Positions 39,345 to 49,629 are shown, counted from the stretch's first letter. The stretch: DNA of 64,000 bases from Haloechinothrix halophila YIM 93223 (GCF_000504245.1 NZ_KI632509.1:3995502-4059501), one strand, 5' to 3'. The notes: generated by a model from the sequence alone, not told the origin. Made by a program: numbers and translations.

Positions 39345-40883
39345 ATGGACTGGGTCCGCACTGACATTAACGGCGTTCCGACGTTCTGGTGCGACTACGA
39401 CGGGGAGCTGCGGGCCGGTCTGGTGTTCCGTGTCGGCCAGGTCGACGAACCGCTCGCCAAGCGGGGCATCACCCATCTCATCGAGCACTTGGCGCTACAT
39501 CCACTCGGCCAGCCAGCCCACGGCATCAACGGCGAAGTCGACGCGATCACGACGACGTTCGCCACCCACGGCTCGCCGGACGAGGTCCGCGAATTCGTCG
39601 CCACGGTGTGCCGCGCCCTCACCGACCTCCCCGTCGACCGGCGGGAGGCGGAGGTGCAGATCCTGCGCACCGAGGCGGACGGGCGTGGCGACTCGGTCAG
39701 CACCGCCATCGACGTCTGCCGCTACGGCGCCGCGAGCTACGGCCTGCCCGGCTACCCCGAGTTCGGTGTAGGACAGCACTCGGCGGACGAGCTGCGCGAC
39801 TGGTCCCGACGATGGTTCACCCGGGGCAACGCCGCCCTGTGGCTGATCGGCGGACCGCCCCCGGACGGGCTGCGGATCGACCTCCCCGACGGCCCCCGCA
39901 TGCCGCCGCCCGCACCCACTGATGCCCTGCCGAGGACGCCCGCCACCTTCCCCGCGCCGGTCAACGGCGTCGGGTGGGGTGGCGTCGTGGAACGCTCCAC
40001 CGCCGCCAAGGTGTACTCGGAACTGCTGGGCAGGCGGCTGCACCGGGAGCTGCGGATCGACTCCGGCCTGAGCTACAGTCCCAGCGCCGCGTACACGCCA
40101 CGGGACGCCGAGCACGCGCACATCGTCGCGTTCGCGGACGCGCTTCCCGCCGCCTACGACGAGTTGGTGCCCGCGTTCACCCGGGTCCTGGACCGACTCG
40201 CCGTCGAACCGCCGAGCACCGACGAGCTCGCCGATGCCATCGCGCCGATCAACGCCGCGATCCGGGAGCCGGGCGCGGCATCCGGGTTCACCGTGACGGC
40301 AGCGATGTCCGAACTGCTCGGCATGTCACCGCTGCGCCTCGCCGACTACGAGGCGGAACTGACGGCGGTGACACCAGACGCCGTGCACGCCGCGGCGCGG
40401 CAGGCACACGACACCGCCGTGCTGATGACGCCGCCGGGCCACGCGCCACCGGAGGACAGATACGCGCCGGTACCGCTGGGTTCACCGGGCACCGTCGACG
40501 GCACGGTCCTGACGTCGTGGCGCTCGGCGACGTCGTCCGAGCAGCGCACCATCGGGCCGGACCAGGACGGCCACCTGCGGCTGGTCATCGGCCCGCGCGG
40601 GATCAGCGAGGTCGAAGGCCCGGTGTTCACCACGATCCCGTTCGCCGACTGCGGCGCGATGCTCGCGTGGCCGGACGGCGCACGCAGGCTGTACGGGACC
40701 GACGGGCTCGTGCTGCACGTCGAACCGAACATGTGGCGCGGCGGCGGCATCCTTCCCGAGCGCATTGACAACGGCGTCGACCCGGACGTGGTGATCCCGC
40801 TGCCCCCACGCGAGCCACAAGAGATTCCGCGCCCCACGGTGAGCGCCGTCGAGCGGATCGTCGCCCGCCTGAAGCGCCGCTGA
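39345..40883 (+). CDS. M16-like zinc peptidase family protein
   Basis: 512 residues. The N-terminal domain has the inverted zinc motif HLIEH (HxxEH) typical of M16 (pitrilysin) peptidases, with a downstream glutamate-rich helix (REAEVQILRTEADG) expected to supply the third ligand. A second M16-like domain around LHRELRIDSGLSYSPSAAYTP contains the R-Y-like substrate segment. The last 130 residues are not part of that fold and are unassigned. No signal peptide is seen. AGGGGG precedes the ATG. The biological substrate is unknown; the neighbour downstream is an unknown protein possibly in the same operon. Confidence 0.75.
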   Translation: MDWVRTDINGVPTFWCDYDGELRAGLVFRVGQVDEPLAKRGITHLIEHLALHPLGQPAHGINGEVDAITTTFATHGSPDEVREFVATVCRALTDLPVDRREAEVQILRTEADGRGDSVSTAIDVCRYGAASYGLPGYPEFGVGQHSADELRDWSRRWFTRGNAALWLIGGPPPDGLRIDLPDGPRMPPPAPTDALPRTPATFPAPVNGVGWGGVVERSTAAKVYSELLGRRLHRELRIDSGLSYSPSAAYTPRDAEHAHIVAFADALPAAYDELVPAFTRVLDRLAVEPPSTDELADAIAPINAAIREPGAASGFTVTAAMSELLGMSPLRLADYEAELTAVTPDAVHAAARQAHDTAVLMTPPGHAPPEDRYAPVPLGSPGTVDGTVLTSWRSATSSEQRTIGPDQDGHLRLVIGPRGISEVEGPVFTTIPFADCGAMLAWPDGARRLYGTDGLVLHVEPNMWRGGGILPERIDNGVDPDVVIPLPPREPQEIPRPTVSAVERIVARLKRR

Positions 40884-40931
40884 CCACGGCGCACACGACA
40901 CCCACCGCACCCACGAAAGGACCGTCGTCCC

Positions 40932-41900
40932 ATGTTCTCCCTGCTTCGAAGCCTGTTCCGCGCGTGGCGACTGGAGAGGTGGACCGCGATCGACATCAGG
41001 AAGGACCCCGAACTCGCGGCGGCAGCCCAGGCCGTGCGCTCCGGCGATCTGGCCACGGGCGTGCGTCAGCTCGCCGCCACCCGCGCCGACCACGAACGGC
41101 GCGCGGTCGAGCTCGACGTCCTCCGCGACGCCGCCGTCCAGCACGTCGATGAGCTGGCACGGCTCGCGGACCAGCAGCCGGACGACGCGGACCTCGCGCT
41201 GTGGCTGGGTGCCACGCGAATCGCACACGCATGGGACGTGCGCAGCAGTAAGAGGGCGTCCCAGGTCAGCAGGGAGCAGTTCGAGCAGTTCTGGCTGCTC
41301 CTCGGCGGCGCCCACGCACCGCTGATGTGCGCCGCCGAGCTACTCCCGAACGACCCGAACCCGTGGGACCAGCTGCAGTGGCGCGGACTCGGACTCCAGG
41401 TGGGACGACCCGAGCTGGACGAGGTCTGGCGCCAGCTCACCGAGCGCGGTCCGCGCTTCTACGGCGGTCACGCATCGCGGGTCCAAGTGCTGTGCGGCAA
41501 ATGGGCAGGTAGCACTACGGAGGTGCTCGAATTCGCCGAGAAGGCTGCCGCGAACGCCGGTCCCGGCAGCCCGATCGCGGCGCTGCCCGTCGCGGCGCAC
41601 CTCGAAGTCGCGATGGATCGGGACACCTTCCCGAACCACTTCCGGGACCCCGACGTGCAGGCGCAGCTCACCGGCCTGTCGGACGCCTGGTTCGAGCAGG
41701 CGGAACCGCACATCCGCACGCCCGAGGTCCACCATCTGTTCGGCGCCGCGCTGTACATGATGTGTGACTACGACCGCGCGGCGCGGCACCTCACGCGGGT
41801 CGACAGCCAGACCCTGCCCGCTTTCCTACCGTGGGCGTACGTGAACTACGTGCCCGGCAACGACTTCCTGACCGTCCGGCGGAAGCTGGGGCTGCGGTAG
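40932..41900 (+). CDS. Protein of unknown function, helical-repeat-like
   Basis: 322 residues, rich in Ala/Leu helices with Trp residues; no signal peptide, no transmembrane helix and no motif I can assign. Patterns such as LAAAAQAVRSGDLATGVRQLAATR and LFGAALYMMCDYDRAARHLTRV look like TPR-type helix pairs, which suggests protein-protein interaction. The AAAGGA site lies 11 nt before the ATG. It follows the M16-like gene by 48 nt, perhaps in one operon, and its stop is only 7 nt from that of convergent trpA. Confidence 0.6.
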   Translation: MFSLLRSLFRAWRLERWTAIDIRKDPELAAAAQAVRSGDLATGVRQLAATRADHERRAVELDVLRDAAVQHVDELARLADQQPDDADLALWLGATRIAHAWDVRSSKRASQVSREQFEQFWLLLGGAHAPLMCAAELLPNDPNPWDQLQWRGLGLQVGRPELDEVWRQLTERGPRFYGGHASRVQVLCGKWAGSTTEVLEFAEKAAANAGPGSPIAALPVAAHLEVAMDRDTFPNHFRDPDVQAQLTGLSDAWFEQAEPHIRTPEVHHLFGAALYMMCDYDRAARHLTRVDSQTLPAFLPWAYVNYVPGNDFLTVRRKLGLR

Positions 41901-41907
41901 GCGCCGG

Positions 41908-42684
41908 TCAGCGCCGGACGCCCCCGGCGAGTTCTTCCGCGAGGGCACGGACCGCGCCCGTGCCCTCCTGCGCCGCCGTGACGAACGCCGAGCCGACGAT
42001 GACGGCGTCCGCGAAGCTCGCGACCTCGGCCGCCTGGTCACCGGAGCGCACCCCGAGGCCGACGCCGATCGGCAGGTCGGTGTGGGCGCGTGTGCGCCGC
42101 ACCAACTCGGCAGCGCCCGCGCCGACCGACTCCCGCGCGCCGGTCACGCCCATCACGGCGGTGGCGTAGACGAACCCGGACGACGACTTGACGGTACGGA
42201 CGATACGTTCCTCCGACGACGACGGCGCGACCAGGAAGATCCGGTCGAGTTCGTGGCGCTCGGAGACGTCGAGCCAGTCCTCGGCCTCGTCGGGAACCAA
42301 GTCTGGGGTGATGAGGCCGTGGCCACCCGCCGCCGCGAGGTCGCGCGCGAAGGCGTCGACGCCGTAGTGGTGCACCGGGTTCCAGTAGGTCATGACGACC
42401 GCGTGGCCGCCGTGGTCGGTGACCGACTGGACGACGTCGAACGTCTGGCGCAGCCGGAAGCCGTTGCGCAACGCCGTGTCGGCGGCGACCTGGATCGTCG
42501 GGCCGTCCATGACGGGGTCGGAGTACGGCACACCGACCTCGACCAGGTCACAGCCGCCGTCGATCATCGCGGCAAGGAGTTCCTTCGACTCGGCCACGGT
42601 GGGGTACCCGGCAGGCAGGTACCCGATCAGCGCCGCCCTGTCCTCGGCCTTGACCTGCTCGAACAGCGTGTTGAGCCCGCTCAC
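41908..42684 (-). CDS. trpA: Tryptophan synthase alpha chain
   Basis: Cleaves indole-3-glycerol phosphate to indole and glyceraldehyde-3-phosphate. 258 residues, TIM barrel, with catalytic Glu49 ([11 protein letters not shown]) and Asp60 at the family positions and phosphate-binding GVTGAR and [10 protein letters not shown] loops. Its ATG overlaps the trpB stop (ATGA, 42681-42684). Last gene of trpC-trpB-trpA. Confidence 0.96.
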   Translation of the reverse strand: MSGLNTLFEQVKAEDRAALIGYLPAGYPTVAESKELLAAMIDGGCDLVEVGVPYSDPVMDGPTIQVAADTALRNGFRLRQTFDVVQSVTDHGGHAVVMTYWNPVHHYGVDAFARDLAAAGGHGLITPDLVPDEAEDWLDVSERHELDRIFLVAPSSSEERIVRTVKSSSGFVYATAVMGVTGARESVGAGAAELVRRTRAHTDLPIGVGLGVRSGDQAAEVASFADAVIVGSAFVTAAQEGTGAVRALAEELAGGVRR

Positions 42685-43916
42685 GAGTCCTCCACGTAGC
42701 CGAAGTGCTTCGCGGCGGTGTCCATGTCCTTGTCGCCACGGCCGGACAGGTTCACCACGATCAGCCCGTCCGGTCCCAGCTCGCGGCCCAGCACCAGCGC
42801 GCCTGCGAGCGCGTGCGCGGACTCGATCGCGGGGATGATGCCTTCGGTGCGGGACAGCAGCTGGAAGGCGTCCATCGCCTCGTCGTCGGTGACCGAGCGA
42901 TACTCGGCGCGGCCGGTGTCTTTCAGCCAGGCATGCTCTGGCCCGACGCCTGGGTAGTCCAGGCCCGCCGAGATCGAGTACGCCTCAATGGTCTGGCCGT
43001 CGTCGTCCTGCAACAGATACGACCGCGCGCCATGCAGCACACCGGGTGTGCCGTGCGAGAGCGTCGCGCCGTGCTCGCCGGAGTCGATGCCGTGCCCGCC
43101 GGGTTCGAACCCAACAAGCCGCACGTCCGGGTCGTCGATGAAGCCGTGGAAGATGCCGATGGCGTTCGACCCGCCGCCGACGCAGGCGGCGACGGCGTCC
43201 GGCAGCTTGCCTGCCTGCTCCAGGATCTGGCGGCGGGCCTCCTCGCCGATGATCTTGTGGAAGTTGCGCACCATCACCGGGAACGGATGCGCCCCCGCCG
43301 CGGTGCCAAGCAGGTAGTGGGTGGTGTCGACGTTGCTGACCCAGTCCCGCAGCGCCTCGTTGATGGCGTCCTTGAGGGTGCGCGAGCCGGTGGTCACCGG
43401 GATGACCTCCGCGCCGAGCAGGTTCATCCGCGCGACGTTGAGCGCCTGTCGCTCGGTGTCGACCTGGCCCATGTAGACGGTGCATTCCAGGCCCATCAGC
43501 GCACACGCGGTCGCCGTGGCGACACCGTGCTGGCCAGCGCCGGTCTCGGCGATGACCCGCTTCTTGCCCATCCGCTTGGTGAGCAGCGCCTGGCCCAGCA
43601 CGTTGTTGATCTTGTGGGAGCCGGTGTGGTTCAGGTCCTCGCGCTTGAGGAAGATGCGCGCGCCGCCCGCGTGCTCGGCGAACCGAGGTGCCTCAGTCAG
43701 CAGAGATGGCCGGTTGGCGTAGTCGCGGAGCAGCCGGGTGAACTCCTCGACGAACGCCGAGTCCCGCTGCGCCTTGTCGTACTCGGCGGCCAACTCGTCC
43801 AGCGCGCCGATGAGCGCCTCCGGCATGAACCGGCCGCCGTACGGGCCGAAGTGTCCCCGCTCATCCGGGTCGTGCGGCTTGCGCTGCTGCTCAGTCACCG
43901 CGCCGGCCTCGGACAC
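42681..43916 (-). CDS. trpB: Tryptophan synthase beta chain
   Basis: Joins indole with serine to give tryptophan, using PLP. 411 residues, with the PLP lysine Lys102 in [13 protein letters not shown] and the phosphate-binding GGGSNAIG loop. The N-terminus [14 protein letters not shown] is characteristic. The GTG start lies inside the end of trpC (22-nt overlap), so translation of trpC and trpB is coupled; the stop overlaps trpA. This is a trpB1-type, trpA-linked subunit. Confidence 0.96.
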   Translation of the reverse strand: MSEAGAVTEQQRKPHDPDERGHFGPYGGRFMPEALIGALDELAAEYDKAQRDSAFVEEFTRLLRDYANRPSLLTEAPRFAEHAGGARIFLKREDLNHTGSHKINNVLGQALLTKRMGKKRVIAETGAGQHGVATATACALMGLECTVYMGQVDTERQALNVARMNLLGAEVIPVTTGSRTLKDAINEALRDWVSNVDTTHYLLGTAAGAHPFPVMVRNFHKIIGEEARRQILEQAGKLPDAVAACVGGGSNAIGIFHGFIDDPDVRLVGFEPGGHGIDSGEHGATLSHGTPGVLHGARSYLLQDDDGQTIEAYSISAGLDYPGVGPEHAWLKDTGRAEYRSVTDDEAMDAFQLLSRTEGIIPAIESAHALAGALVLGRELGPDGLIVVNLSGRGDKDMDTAAKHFGYVEDS

Positions 43917-44704
43917 GCCGGGTGCGAGCCAGCCGTCACCAGCTGCACCAGCGCCGACTTCGGGTCCTCGCTGGCGACGAGGCCCTCGCCGACCAGGACG
44001 GCGTCGGCGCCGTGGCCCGCGTAGGTCATCAGGTCGCCTGGCCCGCGCACACCGGACTCGGCGATCTTGAGCACCTCCGGCGGCAGGCCGGGGGCGAGAC
44101 GGCTAAAGACGTCGCGGTCCACCTCGAGGTTGTGCAGGTTGCGGGCGTTGACACCGATGACCTGAGCGCCGCTTTCCAGCGCCCGGTCGGCCTCCTCGGC
44201 GTTGTGCACCTCGACCAGCGCCGTCATGCCGAGCGACTCGACGCGGTCCAGCAGCGCCGCGAGGGCGTTCTGCTCCAGCGCGGCGACGATCAGCAACACC
44301 ACGTCGGCGCCGTGCATGCGGGCTTCGTGCACCTGGTACGGGCTGACGATGAAGTCCTTGCGCAGGATCGGGACGTCCACGGCCGCACGCACCGCGTCGA
44401 GATCCGCGAGCGAGCCGCCGAATCGGCGTTGCTCGGTCAGCACGCTGATCACCCGCGCGCCAGCGTCGGCATAGTCAGTGGCCAGAGCCGCGGGGTCGGG
44501 GACATCGGCGAGCTGCCCCTTGGACGGGCTACGCCGCTTGACCTCGGCGATGACGCCGATGCCTGGCTCCTTCAACGCGGCGATGGCGTTCCGAGGCTCG
44601 GGGGCCTTCGCGGCCCGCTGCTTGAGCTCGTCGAACGGCAACGCCTTCTCTCGCTCGGCCAGGTCCTCCCTGACCCCCGCGATGATGTCTTCCAGTGCGC
44701 TCAC
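43895..44704 (-). CDS. trpC: Indole-3-glycerol phosphate synthase
   Basis: Converts CdRP to indole-3-glycerol phosphate. 269 residues with [10 protein letters not shown], the [17 protein letters not shown] segment, [13 protein letters not shown] and [10 protein letters not shown], all active-site or phosphate-binding parts of the barrel. It is not fused to TrpF, in keeping with the use of PriA. The GTG start overlaps by 4 nt the stop of a possible 18-codon upstream frame (44701-44757), and a TAGCAT hexamer at 44784-44789 may be its promoter. Confidence 0.95.
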   Translation of the reverse strand: MSALEDIIAGVREDLAEREKALPFDELKQRAAKAPEPRNAIAALKEPGIGVIAEVKRRSPSKGQLADVPDPAALATDYADAGARVISVLTEQRRFGGSLADLDAVRAAVDVPILRKDFIVSPYQVHEARMHGADVVLLIVAALEQNALAALLDRVESLGMTALVEVHNAEEADRALESGAQVIGVNARNLHNLEVDRDVFSRLAPGLPPEVLKIAESGVRGPGDLMTYAGHGADAVLVGEGLVASEDPKSALVQLVTAGSHPACPRPAR

Positions 44705-44757
44705 CGGGCGCCCTCACGCATTACCGGATCGGACACAGTGCTCGCAAGCTCGATCAC
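44701..44757 (-). CDS. Possible 18-codon upstream ORF coupled to trpC
   Basis: Frame GTG(44757) to TGA(44701), peptide [26 protein letters not shown] lies 4 nt before the GTG, and the TGA overlaps the trpC GTG as GTGA. A TAGCAT hexamer (44784-44789) could be the -10 region. It contains no Trp codon, so it is not a classical attenuation peptide; translational coupling to trpC is the simplest role. It may simply be non-coding leader. Confidence 0.4.
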   Translation of the reverse strand: MIELASTVSDPVMREGAR

Positions 44758-44833
44758 AAAACCTTTCCCTTCCCGCCGCAAAGATGCTACCCCGCGCATT
44801 TCGGCCGATCCCCGCCCGGGGGTCGGGAGCGGA

Positions 44834-45493
44834 CTAGGACCCCGACGTGGGATCCTCCCCATCCGACAGGGCGCGCCAGAGGTCGTCATCCGAGTCCTTG
44901 GCTGGGGATTTGCCGCCGGGAGCGGAGTACTTGGCACCGAGCCGGGGCATCCGGCGCCCGCGCGCCAGCAGCAGCACTCCCGCCGCGAGCAACAACGCCG
45001 CCCCCGCGAGCGCAGCGGCCGGACCGGCGAGCGTGCGCTCCGGCTCGCCAGTGACGTCATAGCCCGGTGCTGGTCCCGACCACGCGACGTCGTAGGCGCC
45101 TCCGCTCAGGGTGAGCCACAGCACCACCAGTCCCGCCGCGCCAAGCACCACCCCGAGCACCCGCCGCACCTGCCCGGGCAGTGCCAGCACGGCGGCCACG
45201 GCGGCCAGCGTGAGCACCGCGAGCCGCACCAGCCAGGTGACCAGGTCCGCTCCGGTGAGGTCGTCGGCAAGACGGCCGTCGATGGTCAGTCCAGCGGGCA
45301 CCTCGATCCAGGTCAGCCGGGAGGAGCCCCACAGCGCGAGCGCGCCGAGCAGCAGCACCGCGATGGTGACCAGCAGGCTCCGCTTGGCGGACCGCGTCGC
45401 GGCTGAGCCGTCGCTGTCAGCGCTGCCGGTGCTGCCGACCCCTGAGCCGTCGGTGCCGCCACGGCTGTCAGGGCTGTCAGGGCTGTCAGCCAC
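44834..45493 (-). CDS. Trp biosynthesis-associated membrane protein (TIGR02234 family)
   Basis: 219 residues with about four transmembrane helices after a Ser/Asp/Gly-rich cytoplasmic N-terminus, and a charged C-terminal tail. Family members sit between trpE and trpC in actinobacteria; their function is unknown. The conserved WGSSRLTWI after the first helix fits. The GTG start (45493) overlaps the trpE stop by 8 nt, so it is coupled to trpE. Its first codons lie in a 9-bp tandem repeat (45463-45489), giving the DSPDSPDS sequence. 129 nt separate it from trpC. Confidence 0.85.
   Translation of the reverse strand: MADSPDSPDSRGGTDGSGVGSTGSADSDGSAATRSAKRSLLVTIAVLLLGALALWGSSRLTWIEVPAGLTIDGRLADDLTGADLVTWLVRLAVLTLAAVAAVLALPGQVRRVLGVVLGAAGLVVLWLTLSGGAYDVAWSGPAPGYDVTGEPERTLAGPAAALAGAALLLAAGVLLLARGRRMPRLGAKYSAPGGKSPAKDSDDDLWRALSDGEDPTSGS
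45463..45489. repeat. Three 9-bp tandem repeats at the trpE/TIGR02234 junction
   Basis: GGCTGTCAG repeated exactly three times (45463-45471, 45472-45480, 45481-45489). The repeat holds the trpE stop codon and the first codons of the downstream membrane protein. A unit gain or loss keeps the frame. Confidence 0.9.
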
Positions 45494-47033
45494 GGGGATC
45501 TCGCATGGTCGCGGCGGCGGCGACGGCCGAGAGCACCGTGCGGGCCTTGTTCAGCGACTCGTTGTCCTCGTAGTCCGGGTCGGAGTCGGCCACCACTCCC
45601 CCACCTGCCTGCACGTAGGCGGTGCCATCGCGCATCAGCGCGGTGCGGATCGCGATGGCGGTATCGGCGTCACCGGCGAAGTCGAAATAGCCGACGACGC
45701 CGCCGTACAGGCCGCGCCGAGTGGGTTCGAGCTCCTCGATCAGCTCCATCGCCCGCACCTTCGGCGCGCCGGTCAGTGTGCCTGCCGGGAAGCAGGCGGC
45801 TACGGCGTCGAACGCGGACTTGTCGTCGGCGAGCTGCCCGGTGACGGTGGAGACGATGTGCATCACGTGGCTGTAGCGCTCGATGGCGAAGAAGTCCACC
45901 ACGTGCACGGTGCCCGGCTTGCAGACCCGGCCGAGGTCGTTGCGGCCGAGGTCGACCAGCATCAGGTGCTCCGCCCGCTCCTTGTCGTCGGCGAGCAGAT
46001 CCTTCGCCAGCAGCGCGTCCTCGTCTGGGTCCTGTCCGCGCCACCGGGTGCCCGCGATGGGGTGGGTGGTCGCGCGACCGTCGCGCACCGTGACCAGCGA
46101 CTCCGGGCTGGAGCCCACGATGTCGAACGCGATCTTGGTGCCCTCGGTATCGAAGCCGTCGAGCCGCAGCAGGTACATGTACGGGCTCGGGTTGGTGTTG
46201 CGCAGCACGCGGTAGACGTCGAGCGCATCGGCGTCGGTGGTCATCTCGAACCGCTGCGAGGGCACCACCTGGAACGCCTCACCCGCGTGAATCGCCTCCA
46301 CCGCCTCCAGCACGGCCTTGTGATAGTCCAGCTTGTCGCGGCGGCGGGTGAACTCGGGCACCGGCCGCTCGAACATCGCCGTGGTCGGCGGGGCCTGGGT
46401 GGTCAGCTGCTCGGTCATGTCGTCGAGCCTGCGCACGGCGTCCTCGTAGGCAGCGTCCACCCGCTCTGGCGAGTCGTCCCAGTTGACGGCGTTGGCGATG
46501 AGCGTGACCGTGCCCTCGTGGTGGTCGAACGCGGCGAGGTCGGTCGCGAACAACATGATCAGCTCGGGGATGCGCAGGTCGTTCTCGGCCAGCTCCGGCA
46601 GCCGTTCCAGCCAGCGCACCGCGTCGTAGCCGATGTAGCCGACGAGCCCACCGGTCAGCGGCGGCATGCCTGGCAGCGGCTCGGTGTGGAGGATGTCCAG
46701 GGACTCGCGGAGGACGTCAAGCGGGTTGCCCTCGGTGGGCAGGCCGACCGGCGGGGTGCCCAGCCAACACGCCTGGCCATCACGCACGGTGAGTGCGGCA
46801 GGGCTGCGCACGCCGATGAACGACCACCGCGACCACGACTCGCCGTTCTCGGCCGACTCGAACAGGAATGTGCCCGGCCGGTCCTGTGCGAGTGTGCGGT
46901 ACAGCGCGATCGGCGTCTCCGCGTCGGCGAGCAGGGTCCGAACCACGGGGATGACCCTGCGGGACGGCGCGAGCGAAGCGAACTCCGCCTTGCTCGGGCT
47001 CACCTCGCCCAGGGCGGGACCGGTACTGACCAT
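45486..47033 (-). CDS. trpE: Anthranilate synthase component I
   Basis: Chorismate plus glutamine (or ammonia) to anthranilate; feedback-inhibited by tryptophan. 515 residues. The N-terminal regulatory region holds FLFESAENG near the site where Trp binds in relatives (LLES motif). The catalytic domain carries [37 protein letters not shown] and [18 protein letters not shown]. No TrpG follows, so the glutaminase subunit is elsewhere. ATG 47033 was chosen to match family length; ATG 47042 is also in frame. The stop overlaps the next gene by 8 nt. Confidence 0.95.
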   Translation of the reverse strand: MVSTGPALGEVSPSKAEFASLAPSRRVIPVVRTLLADAETPIALYRTLAQDRPGTFLFESAENGESWSRWSFIGVRSPAALTVRDGQACWLGTPPVGLPTEGNPLDVLRESLDILHTEPLPGMPPLTGGLVGYIGYDAVRWLERLPELAENDLRIPELIMLFATDLAAFDHHEGTVTLIANAVNWDDSPERVDAAYEDAVRRLDDMTEQLTTQAPPTTAMFERPVPEFTRRRDKLDYHKAVLEAVEAIHAGEAFQVVPSQRFEMTTDADALDVYRVLRNTNPSPYMYLLRLDGFDTEGTKIAFDIVGSSPESLVTVRDGRATTHPIAGTRWRGQDPDEDALLAKDLLADDKERAEHLMLVDLGRNDLGRVCKPGTVHVVDFFAIERYSHVMHIVSTVTGQLADDKSAFDAVAACFPAGTLTGAPKVRAMELIEELEPTRRGLYGGVVGYFDFAGDADTAIAIRTALMRDGTAYVQAGGGVVADSDPDYEDNESLNKARTVLSAVAAAATMRDPRG

Positions 47034-47143
47034 AAGCGTCATTCTGCCGTCAACTGGCAATCGCCAACGTGTCGGGTGGCGGCATACCAGCGTCGCGTGG
47101 TGGCTGACAGGCGCCGCACTCCCGATGCGCGATGATGGACACC

Positions 47144-47767
47144 GTGAGCGAACAGTCGACAACGGCGAGCGCAACGGGCAGCAAGCGACGTGGACGGCGC
47201 CCCGGTGGCAGCGACACCAAGGGCGCGCTGATCGACGCGGCACGCGAGGTGTTCGCCGAATCGGGCTACGACGGCGCCACCGTACGGGGTATCGCGCAGC
47301 GCGCCGGGGTCGACGCCGCCATGGTCAACCACTGGTTCGGCAGCAAGGAGGGCTTGTTCGCGGAAGCAGTGCTGCGGCTACCGTTCAGTCCGAAAGACCT
47401 GGTCGCTCAGCTGCTCAACGGCGACCAGGACACGCTAGGCGAGCGGATCGTCCGCACGTTCGTCACCACATGGGACGAAGCGGGCGGCGGCACGTTCGCC
47501 GCGATCGTGCGCAGCGTGACCAGCCACGAACAGGCCATACACCTGCTGCGGGACTTCTTCATCCGCTACATCTTCAGCGAGGTGTTGCGCTCAACCGGCT
47601 CCGACCAGCAGCTTTTCCGCGCCACGCTGGCGGCGTCGCAGATGATCGGGCTCGGCATGGTCCGCTACGTCGTCCAGTTCGATCCGCTGGCCTCGGCGGA
47701 CATCGACACCGTCGTGACCGCCATCGCCCCGACGTTGCAGCGGTACCTGACCGGCGAGATCGACTGA
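47144..47767 (+). CDS. TetR/AcrR family transcriptional regulator
   Basis: 207 residues. The HTH reads [44 protein letters not shown]; the C-terminal ligand domain is of the type found in many actinobacterial regulators. It is clearly related to the TetR at 50869, sharing the [13 protein letters not shown] / MLRYVVRVEPLAS block. The GTG at 47144 has GATGAT 7 nt upstream (leaderless type); ATGs at 47132 and 47135 are alternatives. Divergent from trpE. Target unknown. Confidence 0.85.
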   Translation: MSEQSTTASATGSKRRGRRPGGSDTKGALIDAAREVFAESGYDGATVRGIAQRAGVDAAMVNHWFGSKEGLFAEAVLRLPFSPKDLVAQLLNGDQDTLGERIVRTFVTTWDEAGGGTFAAIVRSVTSHEQAIHLLRDFFIRYIFSEVLRSTGSDQQLFRATLAASQMIGLGMVRYVVQFDPLASADIDTVVTAIAPTLQRYLTGEID

Positions 47768-47810
47768 GGGCGCAGAAACTCGAACAGCACAGTGCAAATC
47801 CAGCGAACTG

Positions 47811-47835
47811 TTACACTTTCTCGCGAAAAGTATAA
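47811..47835 (+). promoter_or_regulatory. Operator-like inverted repeat upstream of the AlbA_2 gene
   Basis: Arms TTACACTTT (47811-47819) and AAAGTATAA (47827-47835) pair in 8 of 9 positions around a 7-nt spacer that includes TCGCGA. It is AT-rich against a GC-rich background and ends 20 nt before the ATG, a good place for a repressor or for a terminator of the tetR gene upstream. Confidence 0.6.
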
Positions 47836-47848
47836 CTCCCTGCGGGAG
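47836..47848 (+). promoter_or_regulatory. Short hairpin containing the ribosome binding site of the AlbA_2 gene
   Basis: CTCCC (47836-47840), TGC, GGGAG (47844-47848): a perfect 5-bp stem with a 3-nt loop. The GGGAG arm is the only good Shine-Dalgarno site for ATG 47856, so folding could reduce translation. Confidence 0.5.
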
Positions 47849-47855
47849 CTAGGCG

Positions 47856-49616
47856 ATGACGTTCCAGTTTCTCGGCCCCGATCCCATCGAAACCCAGCTC
47901 CGCGAGGTGCTGAGTGCACTTGCGGCAGGCCACGCGCCCCGAGACATTGAACTTCTCAATGTCGACGTGAAGGAGGAACCCGCCAGACGGGACTCTCACG
48001 GTGGTGTCCTCCCTGGCGAGCGTCAGAACGACGCTGCGGCTCGCTACTTCGCAGGCGAACTCGCATGTCTGGCGAACACACCCGGAGCCGGTGCTCTCAT
48101 CGTCGGTGTCGCCGATGACGGCACTCGGATTGGCACGAACCTCGACGCACAATGGCTGCGCCCCCGCATCTACCAGTTGAGCACGCAACGCCTCACCGTA
48201 GATATCAACGAAGTCGACCTGGACGGCACACGACTTCTAGTGCTACGCGCCCCAGAAGCAATCGAGCCGATTCGGTGGAAAGGCCGCATCCATTGGCGTG
48301 TCGATGACCATTGTGTCGAGGTCGACGCGGCCACCTGGATGGCAGGGCGGCTCCACCGAAGTGGGTTCGACTGGTCCGCGCAGCCATCCGGGCACCGGAT
48401 ACAGGATATTCGTCCCAGCGCGATCGAAGCTGCACGCAGGTACCTCACGGAAGCCCGCAACGACCCTGGCGCTCAAGCACTCTCCTCCGCCACGGACACC
48501 GACCTTTTGCGGCGACTCAACGTCGTTGACGGTAATGACGTTCTCACCAATGCCGGCGCGCTCTTGTTTGTCACCACACCCTCAGCTGCCATCGACTTCA
48601 TCCGCCGCGACTATCCCGGAGCGAGCAGCACGATCAGGATCCGCGAGGAAGGACCGCTGCTTACCCAGTTGGCCGCTGTCGAGATCGCGGCACTCGCATC
48701 GAACCGCACTGTGCATGTGCCATCAGGACTAGTACAAGGCCAGGTCCGAGCGATCCCGCCGTCGGCGGTGCGCGAGGCGATCGTCAACGGTGTCATACAC
48801 CGGGACTGGGCCAGTCCCGCGCCGACCGTGGTCGAGCACGTCGGCGACACTCTGACTGTCACATCGCCGGGTGGATTCATCGGCGGCATCTCCCCTGCCA
48901 ATATCATCACGCATCCATCCGCCCCTCGCTATCGTTGCCTCGCCGAAGCCACTGCCGCACTGCGACTCGCGGAGCGCGAAGGGATCGGCGTGGACCGGAT
49001 GGTCGCTGACATGCTTGCTCTCGGCCACCGTGCCGTCGAGATCGCCGAACTCACCGGGCCGTATGTGCGTACGGTGCTGCTCGGCGGCGATCCCGACCAG
49101 GACTGGACCGAGTTCCTCGCGGACTGCGAGCCCGCAACCCTCGGCAAAGACCTCGATATGCTGCTGATGCTGGACCAGCTTGTGCATCGCGGGTGGATCG
49201 ACGCTGAACACGCTGCTCCCGTAATTCAGCGTGGTATCTCGGAAACGAATGCCGCCATCGACCGACTCGCCAACGCCCGCTACCGCGGGCACGCCATCGT
49301 CGCTCCGATAGCCGGAGTTCCTGACAGCAACTCACCCGCGTGGCGGCTGTCTGACTCGGTCCGCACCAGACTTCGACCTCGGTTGATGTCACTTCTCACT
49401 GGCCCTGGACGCACAAAGATGATCCTCGACTGGGCACATGCTCGCGGCAGAGTCTCCACCACGGAAGTTGCCGACCTCGCCAATGTCGCGCAGAACTATG
49501 CTGGCAAACTCCTTGGTTCCCTCGAACGAAACGGAGACCTCGTTCCAGGTAGGCCCAACCGCACCGGCCGAGGCTTCTTTTTCCGTCCGGTAACCGCCGA
49601 GTCCCCCGACGACTGA
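47856..49616 (+). CDS. AlbA_2 (Schlafen-like) ATP-binding protein with C-terminal wHTH
   Basis: 586 residues. The N-terminal part (about 30-150) resembles the AlbA_2/divergent AAA_4 domain: VDVKEEPARRD, YFAGELACLANTPGAGALIVGVADDGT. A HATPase_c_4-type ATP-binding region follows around REAIVNGVIHRDW and GDTLTVTSPGGFIGG, ending with REGIGVDRM. The last 90 residues look like a winged helix (VSTTEVADLANVAQNYAGKLLGSLERNGDLV). Such proteins are often transcriptional regulators or accessory genes. GC content looks visibly lower than its neighbours, suggesting acquisition. An inverted repeat and an RBS hairpin precede it; hisI lies convergent 13 nt away. Confidence 0.78.
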   Translation: MTFQFLGPDPIETQLREVLSALAAGHAPRDIELLNVDVKEEPARRDSHGGVLPGERQNDAAARYFAGELACLANTPGAGALIVGVADDGTRIGTNLDAQWLRPRIYQLSTQRLTVDINEVDLDGTRLLVLRAPEAIEPIRWKGRIHWRVDDHCVEVDAATWMAGRLHRSGFDWSAQPSGHRIQDIRPSAIEAARRYLTEARNDPGAQALSSATDTDLLRRLNVVDGNDVLTNAGALLFVTTPSAAIDFIRRDYPGASSTIRIREEGPLLTQLAAVEIAALASNRTVHVPSGLVQGQVRAIPPSAVREAIVNGVIHRDWASPAPTVVEHVGDTLTVTSPGGFIGGISPANIITHPSAPRYRCLAEATAALRLAEREGIGVDRMVADMLALGHRAVEIAELTGPYVRTVLLGGDPDQDWTEFLADCEPATLGKDLDMLLMLDQLVHRGWIDAEHAAPVIQRGISETNAAIDRLANARYRGHAIVAPIAGVPDSNSPAWRLSDSVRTRLRPRLMSLLTGPGRTKMILDWAHARGRVSTTEVADLANVAQNYAGKLLGSLERNGDLVPGRPNRTGRGFFFRPVTAESPDD

Positions 49617-49629
49617 CCGAAGCTGAGGC

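Noticed and set aside
47034-47131. Possible trp attenuator upstream of trpE
   Set aside because: No short frame with consecutive Trp codons and no alternative hairpins could be seen.
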